The translations under genes were made by a program, and so were the position numbers. A stretch of DNA of 64,000 bases from Bryopsis sp. KO-2023 (Eukaryota; Chlorophyta; Ulvophyceae; Bryopsidales; Bryopsidaceae), in assembly GCA_030272585.1 (NCBI GenBank), contig BSYQ01000018.1:78729-142728 (forward strand), read 5' to 3'. Below are positions 56,401-64,000 of the stretch, piece by piece (the stretch's first letter is position 1; each line of letters begins with the position of its first letter). The notes beneath the pieces were generated by a model. It did no database searches. It was given only the letters and a program-made list of their open reading frames with translations, and had not been told where the DNA came from.

Positions 56401-59400
56401 CACAAAAACAAGTCAACAAACAACAGCCCACCCAACCCCACTTACTTGTTTTCCTTCCTTCAGAGCTCCAGGGGTCCCTTCCTCGAACCTGAAACACAAC
56501 ACACAAAAACAAGTCAACAAACAACAGCCCACCCAACCCCACTTACTTGTTCTCCTTCCTTCAGAGCTCCAGGGGTCCCTTCCTCGAACCTGAAAAACAG
56601 CACACAAAAACAAGTCAACAAACAACAGCCCACCCAACCCCACTTACTTGTTTTTCTTCCTTCAGAGCTCCAGGGGTCCCTTCCTCGAACCTGAAAAACA
56701 GCACACAAAAACAAGTCAACAAACAACAGCCCACCCAACCCCACTTACTTGTTTTTCTTCCTTCAGAGCTCCAGGGGTCCCTTCCTCGAACCTGGAACAC
56801 AACACAAAAAAACAAGTCAACAAACAACAGCCCACCCAACCCCACTTACTTGTTTTTCTTCCTTCAGAGCTCCAGGGGTCCCTTCCTCGAACCTGAAACA
56901 CAACACAAAAAAACAAGTCAACAAACAACAGCCCACCCAACCCCACTTACTTGTTTTTCTTCCTTCAGAGCTCCAGGGGTCCCTTCCTCGAACCTGAAAC
57001 ACAAAAACACAAAAACAAGTCAACAAACAACAGCCCACCCAACCCCACTTACTTGTTTTTCTTCCTTCAGAGCTCCAGGGGTCCCTTCCTCGAACCTGAA
57101 ACACAAAAACACAAAAACAAGTCAACAAACAACAGCCCACCCAACCCCACTTACTTGTTTTCCTTCCTTCAGAGCTCCAGGGGTCCCTTCCTCGAACCTG
57201 AAAAACAGCACACAAAAACAAGTCAACAAACAACAGCCCACCCAACCCCACTTACTTGTTCTCCTTCCTTCAGAGCTCCAGGGGTCCCTTCCTCGAACCT
57301 GAAAAACAGCACACAAAAACAAGTCAACAAACAACAGCCCACCCAACCCCACTTACTTGTTTTTCTTCCTTCAGAGCTCCAGGGGTCCCTTCCTCGAACC
57401 TGAAACACAACACAAAAAAACAAGTCAACAAACAACAGCCCACCCAACCCCACTTACTTGTTTTCCTTCCTTCAGAGCTCCAGGGGTCCCTTCCTCGAAC
57501 CTGAAAAACAGCACACAAAAACAAGTCAACAAACAACAGCCCACCCAACCCCACTTACTTGTTTTTCTTCCTTCAGAGCTCCAGGGGTCCCTTCCTCGAA
57601 CCTGAAAAACAGCACACAAAAACAAGTCAACAAACAACAGCCCACCCAACCCCACTTACTTGTTCTCCTTCCTTCAGAGCTCCAGGGGTCCCTTCCTCGA
57701 ACCTGAAAAACAGCACACAAAAACAAGTCAACAAACAACAGCCCACCCAACCCCACTTACTTGTTTTTCTTCCTTCAGAGCTCCAGGGGTCCCTTCCTCG
57801 AACCTGAAACACAACACAAAAAAACAAGTCAACAAACAACAGCCCACCCAACCCCACTTACTTGTTTTCCTTCCTTCAGAGCTCCAGGGGTCCCTTCCTC
57901 GAACCTGAAAAACAGCACACAAAAACAAGTCAACAAACAACAGCCCACCCAACCCCACTTACTTGTTTTTCTTCCTTCAGAGCTCCAGGGGTCCCTTCCT
58001 CGAACCTGAAAAACAGCACACAAAAACAAGTCAACAAACAACAGCCCACCCAACCCCACTTACTTGTTTTTCTTCCTTCAGAGCTCCAGGGGTCCCTTCC
58101 TCGAACCTGAAAAACAGCACACAAAAACAAGTCAACAAACAACAGCCCACCCAACCCCACTTACTTGTTTTTCTTCCTTCAGAGCTCCAGGGGTCCCTTC
58201 CTCGAACCTGAAAAACAGCACACAAAAACAATTCAACAAACAACAGCCCACCCAACCCCACTTACTTGTTTTTCTTCCTTCAGAGCTCCAGGGGTCCCTT
58301 CCTCGAACCTGAAACACAAAAACACAAAAACAAGTCAACAAACAACAGCCCACCCAACCCCACTTACTTGTTTTTCTTCCTTCAGAGCTCCAGGGGTCCC
58401 TTCCTCGAACCTGAAAAACAGCACACAAAAACAAGTCAACAAACAACAGCCCACCCAACCCCACTTACTTGTTTTTCTTCCTTCAGAGCTCCAGGGGTCC
58501 CTTCCTCGAACCCGAAAAACAGCACTTAAAAACAATTCAACAAACAACAGCCCACCCAACCCCACTTACTTGTTTTTCTTCCTTCAGAGCTCCAGGGGTC
58601 CCTTCCTCGAACCCGAAAAACAGCACACAAAAACAAGTCAACAAACAACAGCCCACCCAACCCCACTTACTTGTTTTTCTTCCTTCAGAGCTCCAGGGGT
58701 CCCTTCCTCGAACCTGAAACACAACACAAAAAAACAAGTCAACAAACAACAGCCCACCCAACCCCACTTACTTGTTTTCCTTCCTTCAGAGCTCCAGGGG
58801 TCCCTTCCTCGAACCTGAAAAACAGCACACAAAAACAAGTCAACAAACAACAGCCCACCCAACCCCACTTACTTGTTCTCCTTCCTTCAGAGCTCCAGGG
58901 GTCCCTTCCTCGAACCTGAAACACAACACACAAAAACAAGTCAACAAACAACAGCCCACCCAACCCCACTTACTTGTTCTCCTTCCTTCAGAGCTCCAGG
59001 GGTCCCTTCCTCGAACCTGAAACACAACACACAAAAACAAGTCAACAAACAACAGCCCACCCAACCCCACTTACTTGTTCTCCTTCCTTCAGAGCTCCAG
59101 GGGTCCCTTCCTCGAACCTGAAACACAACACACAAAAACAAGTCAACAAACAACAGCCCACCCAACCCCACTTACTTGTTCTCCTTCCTTCAGAGCTCCA
59201 GGGGTCCCTTCCTCGAACCTGAAACACAACACACAAAAACAAGTCAACAAACAACAGCCCACCCAACCCCACTTACTTGTTCTCCTTCCTTCAGAGCTCC
59301 AGGGGTCCCTTCCTCGAACCTGAAACACAACACACAAAAACAAGTCAACAAACAACAGCCCACCCAACCCCACTTACTTGTTTTCCTTCCTTCAGAGCTC

Positions 59401-61999
59401 CAGGGGTCCCTTCCTCGAACCTGAAACACAAAAACACAAAAACAAGTCAACAAACAACAGCCCACCCAACCCCACTTACTTGTTTTCCTTCCTTCAGAGC
59501 TCCAGGGGTCCCTTCCTCGAACCTGAAACACAACACACAAAAACAAGTCAACAAACAACAGCCCACCCAACCCCACTTACTTGTTCTCCTTCCTTCAGAG
59601 CTCCAGGGGTCCCTTTCTCGAACCTGAAACACAACACACAAAAACAAGTCAACAAACAACAGCCCACCCAACCCCACTTACTTGTTCTCCTTCTTTCAGA
59701 GCTCCAGGGGTCCCTTCCTCGAACCTGAAACACAACACACAAAAACAAGTCAACAAACAACAGCCCACCCAACCCCACTTACTTGTTTTCCTCCCTTCAG
59801 AGCTCCAGGGGTCCCTTCCTCGAACCTGAAACACAACACACAAAAACAAGTCAACAAACAACAGCCCACCCAACCCCACTTACTTGTTCTCCTTCCTTCA
59901 GAGCTCCAGGGGTCCCTTCCTCGAACCTGAAAAACAGCACACAAAAACAAGTCAACAAACAACAGCCCACCCAACCCCACTTACTTGTTTTTCTTCCTTC
60001 AGAGCTCCAGGGGTCCCTTCCTCGAACCTGAAACACAACACAAAAAAACAAGTCAACAAACAACAGCCCACCCAACCCCACTTACTTGTTTTTCTTCCTT
60101 CAGAGCTCCAGGGGTCCCTTCCTCGAACCTGAAACACAAAAACACAAAAACAAGTCAACAAACAACAGCCCACCCAACCCCACTTACTTGTTTTTCTTCC
60201 TTCAGAGCTCCAGGGGTCCCTTCCTCGAACCTGAAACACAACACACAAAAACAAGTCAACAAACAACAGCCCACCCAACCCCACTTACTTGTTCTCCTTC
60301 CTTCAGAGCTCCAGGGGTCCCTTCCTCGAACCTGAAACACAACACACAAAAACAAGTCAACAAACAACAGCCCACCCAACCCCACTTACTTGTTTTTCTT
60401 CCTTCAGAGCTCCAGGGGTCCCTTCCTCGAACCTGAAACACAAAAACACAAAAACAAGTCAACAAACAACAGCCCACCCAACCCCACTTACTTGTTTTTC
60501 TTCCTTCAGAGCTCCAGGGGTCCCTTCCTCGAACCTGAAACACAACACACAAAAACAAGTCAACAAACAACAGCCCACCCAACCCCACTTACTTGTTTTT
60601 CTTCCTTCAGAGCTCCAGGGGTCCCTTCCTCGAACCTGAAACACAACACACAAAAACAAGTCAACAAACAACAGCCCACCCAACCCCACTTACTTGTTCT
60701 CCTTCCTTCAGAGCTCCAGGGGTCCCTTCCTCGAACCTGAAACACAACACACAAAAACAAGTCAACAAACAACAGCCCACCCAACCCCACTTACTTGTTT
60801 TTCTTCCTTCAGAGCTCCAGGGGTCCCTTCCTCGAACCTGAAACACAACACACAAAAACAAGTCAACAAACAACAGCCCACCCAACCCCACTTACTTGTT
60901 CTCCTTCTTTCAGAGCTCCAGGGGTCCCTTCCTCGAACCTGAAACACAAAAACACAAAAACAAGTCAACAAACAACAGCCCACCCAACCCCACTTACTTG
61001 TTTTCCTTCTTTCAGAGCTCCAGGGGTCCCTTCCTCGAACCTGAAACACAACACACAAAAACAAGTCAACAAACAACAGCCCACCCAACCCCACTTACTT
61101 GTTCTCCTTCCTTCAGAGCTCCAGGGGTCCCTTCCTCGAACCTGAAACACAACACACAAAAACAAGTCAACAAACAACAGCCCACCCAACCCCACTTACT
61201 TGTTCTCCTTCCTTCAGAGCTCCAGGGGTCCCTTCCTCGAACCTGAAACACAACACACAAAAACAAGTCAACAAACAACAGCCCACCCAACCCCACTTAC
61301 TTGTTCTCCTTCCTTCAGAGCTCCAGGGGTCCCTTCCTCGAACCTGAAACACAACACACAAAAACAATTCAACAAACAACAGCCCACCCAACCCCACTTA
61401 CTTGTTCTCCTTCTTTCAGAGCTCCAGGGGTCCCTTCCTCGAACCTGAAACACAACACACAAAAACAAGTCAACAAACAACAGCCCACCCAACCCCACTT
61501 ACTTGTTCTCCTTCTTTCAGAGCTCCAGGGGTCCCTTCCTCGAACCTGAAACACAAAAACACAAAAACAAGTCAACAAACAACAGCCCACCCAACCCCAC
61601 TTACTTGTTTTCCTTCCTTCAGAGCTCCAGGGGTCCCTTCCTCGAACCTGAAACACAACACACAAAAACAAGTCAACAAACAACAGCCCACCCAACCCCA
61701 CTTACTTGTTCTCCTTCTTTCAGAGCTCCAGGGGTCCCTTCCTCGAACCTGAAACACAACACACAAAAACAAGTCAACAAACAACAGCCCACCCAACCCC
61801 ACTTACTTGTTTTTCTTCCTTCAGAGCTCCAGGGGTCCCTTCCTCGAACCTGAAACACAAAAACACAAAAACAAGTCAACAAACAACAGCCCACCCAACC
61901 CCACTTACTTGTTTTTCTTCCTTCAGAGCTCCAGGGGTCCCTTCCTCGAACCTGAAACACAACACACAAAAACAAGTCAACAAACAACAGCCCACCCAC
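53459..61999 (-). repeat. array of 84 exon-intron units of 101/102 bp
   Basis: 84 copies of a 101-bp unit (nine spacings are 102 bp). Read on the minus strand each unit has a pyrimidine-rich tract and acceptor (CTGTTTTTCAG or a TGTTTCAG variant), a 43-nt exon-like core (starting GTTCGAGGAAGGG, containing GACCCCTGGAGCTC), a donor CAA|GTAAGT, G-runs (GGGGTTGGGTGGG) and TTGAC as a possible branch site. The implied intron is 58-59 nt. Core frame: FEEGTPGALKEEKQ with variants EGEQ, EGKQ. Since 43 is not a multiple of three, chained units reach a TGA in the second copy. The plus strand has a good acceptor but no good donor. Exon B and the terminal exon flank the array. Confidence 0.9.
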
Positions 62000-62197
62000 T
62001 TGTTTTCTTTCCTCCAGAGGTCCATCCTTCGTACATGCAGAAACGAAATGCGGAGCGACGATCGGAGTTTTCACGAGGACCTTTCTTTTTGTGTGCTCCT
62101 CAAACTCGAGCCTTGTGGTAACCGGTCGACGGCTGACGCGGTCGTTGACGTAAACGAATTCCCTTGCCGTGAAACGGTGGGACAGACGGTTGTGTTT
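62000..62197 (-). CDS. exon B, just upstream of the array
   Basis: 198 nt, 66 codons, phase 0 at both ends: acceptor TGACTCATCCAG, donor CAA|GTGGGT. The product is charged and strand-rich (REFVYVNDRVSRRPVTTRLE, KVLVKTPIVAPHF). Its last 12 codons (TKDGPLEERKQ) align with the end of the array unit (GTPGALKEEKQ), and the following intron start GTGGGTGGGCTG matches the unit's intron. The stop upstream of the acceptor shows that the frame must come from splicing. No family recognised. Confidence 0.55.
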
Positions 62198-62611
62198 CTG
62201 GATGAGTCAGTGCCAGAAAAGGGATGACGGAAAAAAGAGTGACCATGTGGGATGTGGCAGCAAGATACCAGCGTGAATTTTAAACGGAGGCGGAAAGATT
62301 AACGGTGCTAAAAAGTCGGGGACAAGGTTATTAGTCGAAACCCCCCTTTCCCCAAATTTTCTCGGAAATCAGAGAGTCAGACAGAGAGGAACAAAAGAGT
62401 GTGAGAAAGAGTGAGATTACTGTTTCAGTCGTTGTGATGTGTCAGACAAAGTTACTGTAAACAGCCTTTCTTTTTCTTCTTTTTGATCCAGAATTGACCC
62501 AAACAAAACAACAGGATCGAAATAATAATAAATCTTTACAATTACATGAAAATATTATTGCGAAGATTAGGGAGAAAAAAAACACCTTCCATTTTTTTTC
62601 TTTGCAGAAAC

Positions 62612-62859
62612 CTTCGTTGTGGTGTTCACGAAAACTTTTGGAGGGAAATTTGACGTGCAAGGGTTTAAAATCCCACAGATCATTCTGGCACAACAAGACA
62701 CACCCATATCACTCTTTTGCACAATGGCCAGGCTGCATGGGGTGTTCCCAATTTCCCTAAAAAGATGTCCAGCTTCCCACAGTGTCATCCCAATCAACAT
62801 AGCCGAAGGAACGACTGCAGCTCCTCGGTTTTGGCAATTTGAACAAAACAGATGGAAAT
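62612..62859 (-). CDS. exon A of the array gene
   Basis: 248 nt open from acceptor TCTGAATAG (start phase 1) to a donor at AAG|GTTTCT (end phase 0, agreeing with exon B). The 82 codons include eight Cys (FCSNCQNRG, SCCARMICG, LNPCTSN) and hydrophobic stretches (AVVPSAMLIGMTLW), suggesting a disulfide-rich extracellular or membrane-near part. The donor is weak, and two other phase-0 donors exist within 15 nt upstream. Confidence 0.45.
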
Positions 62860-62900
62860 CTATTCAGACAAGACAAAACTGTATGAACCTGAACTCTCAC

Positions 62901-62975
62901 AGGCCTGCTCAATCCATTCATCCCGAGAACGAATTCTCCTGAGCTGGCCACATAATTTTTGTCCACCAGCACGCG
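62901..62975 (-). CDS. possible small exon C of the array gene
   Basis: 75 nt between acceptor TTTTAACAG and donor CCT|GTGAGAG, phases 1 and 1, compatible with exon A. The intron to exon A would be only 41 nt, which is short. Encodes a basic stretch ending RDEWIEQA. Upstream, ACAA|GTATTC within the duplicated exon D would also give phase 1. Tentative. Confidence 0.3.
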
Positions 62976-62993
62976 CTGTTAAAATGGAAAAAA

Positions 62994-63232
62994 GTGTTGT
63001 TCCTTTTCTCTAAAAAAACACTGGTATCCAGAATACTTGTGGTATCCACAACTGCATGCAGTTTTGGATTGTCATTTGTAATATCTAAGTCTGAAATTAA
63101 AATCAAAATTAACGGCACACACACATCAAACGGAAATGCTGCGTTCCTTGCAAGAAACTGTTTTTTCAGAAGTTGTTGTCTGAGTGTGACATAGAGGTTG
63201 TTAGAGCCGAGATAGAAGGGTTGTCGAATCAA
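62994..63232 (-). CDS. probable exon D, copy 2, truncated at the duplication joint
   Basis: Same coding sequence as 52407-52645 up to the duplication breakpoint at 62994, after which the frame runs into unrelated sequence and the Cys-containing end of copy 1 is lost. Splicing at an internal donor (CACAA|GTATTC) would rescue a frame into exon C. Confidence 0.4.
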
Positions 63233-64000
63233 GGAACGCTTTTCTGAACATTATCTGATTATTACAGGATCTGAAGCTGGCCGGTCCGAATCATCCAGAA
63301 TGAGCATGCAAGAATATCAAAAGGACAACAAAGTGAAAAACACTTACTTTCCTTTTTTTTCCAAAATAAATTGAACATCGCATCATGCATGGTGGGTTGA
63401 ATGGCTGACTCCTACAAGCCGGGTTTCTGGGGACTCGGCTGTCCAACCAGGTTATGAGACTCCACATACTCACAGAAAACAATTTCAAACAGCAAAAGTA
63501 TTACATTTGTCACTGGGGAGCTGCTCAACTAAGACTCCTCCAACAATTTAAGGATGATCCAAACGACAGATCCTCATGGGACAAAAGACTTGGCTAAACC
63601 CTCCGTTTCAAATTTATTTTTGATCATCACAGGTTCAACTCAAAATCCAGGAACCAGGCAACTTACCCTGGAGCAATATATACACGCAACAATGGAAAAC
63701 TTCCACACAAATCTGAAAATATATAGCCTGATGCCTGGTCAAACGAATAGTCTTCTCTCTCAGATTAACCCACTTTCTTTGTACTCAATAATAGTCCACA
63801 CGATCCTGTTGAGCCACACCACCACCAGCAACCGTCGCCTCCTCCTCCGCAATCAAGTACTGCAGAACAGTCAACTTCATTCAGAATCTCCCAGTAATCA
63901 CAGGCCCATCTAATCCAATTCATACCAAATCACCAAAGCCTACAAACCAAGCTTATCAAGTACATACACTTTATAACCCATATCCACCCCCCCATGCCGC
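62994..64000. repeat. second copy of the tandem duplication, partial
   Basis: Exact-looking copy of 52407-53413. It ends at the window edge within the copy of the terminal exon (63971 onwards), so a second array may start just outside the window. Confidence 0.9.

Larger units (their letters stand above)
52407..62993. repeat. first copy of a 10,587-bp tandem duplication
   Basis: Bases 52407-53413 recur at 62994-64000 with a constant offset of 10,587 and no difference seen by eye; the window ends inside the second copy. The unit contains the gene exons and the whole 101-bp array. The sequences to the left of 52407 and of 62994 differ, which fixes this breakpoint. Confidence 0.9.

Noticed and set aside
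53459-61999. CRISPR array
   Set aside because: Units are contiguous near-identical 101/102-bp repeats without unique spacers, in a eukaryote.
53407-62227. Plus-strand open frames of 82-251 codons across the array
   Set aside because: They arise because the repeat is free of stops in some frames; there is no good plus-strand donor or gene context.

Overview
The window is nuclear DNA of a eukaryote, most likely an invertebrate animal. Four host genes can be assembled from exons with GT-AG introns and matching phases. One encodes a secreted Kunitz-type inhibitor whose domain exon is phase 1-1, the usual animal arrangement. Two others encode secreted low-complexity (Gly-rich; Pro/Ser/Gly/Ala-rich) proteins of the cuticle, silk or matrix kind. 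An arthropod such as a crustacean would fit, but the window alone does not prove it. No rRNA, standard tRNA, operon or CRISPR was found.

Layout. 1-5552: homopolymer-rich DNA with no recognisable gene. 5553-37670: five mobile elements nested in one another. The outermost is a tyrosine-recombinase (YR) retrotransposon (Ngaro/PAT/DIRS group; gag, RT-RNase H and YR on the minus strand). Its gag is split by a chromodomain Ty3/gypsy element (9334-36988, TSD GAATT). The gypsy pol is split by a short hAT-type MITE (14212-32596, 8-bp TSD TCAGGGAC). The MITE is split by a large LTR element without recognisable genes (14419-32332, TSD TGTAG), and one LTR of that element is split by a second Ty3/gypsy element (15000-23765, TSD CTCGAG). 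LTR pairs look identical by eye wherever compared, so the series is recent. All three LTR elements carry the same 13-nt primer-binding site.

37671-52312: gene region. Gly-rich secreted protein (39570-40311, minus), seven-exon secreted protein (43238-46536, minus), coiled-coil protein (47465-48132, plus), Kunitz protein (49701-50651, minus), with homopolymer-rich spacers.

52313-64000: a tandemly duplicated locus of 10,587-bp period. Inside it lies an array of 84 near-identical 101/102-bp units (53459-61999). On the minus strand every unit is a 3' splice site, a 43-nt exon-like core, a strong 5' splice site and a 58/59-nt intron. Real-looking exons flank it on both sides and share sequence with the unit, so the array appears to be an amplified exon-intron module inside a gene. 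It is the most unusual structure here.

The gypsy element also carries three accessory ORFs not usual for the family: two tandem small ORFs upstream of gag sharing an H-x-H...C-x4-C motif, and a coiled-coil/RING-like ORF after pol.
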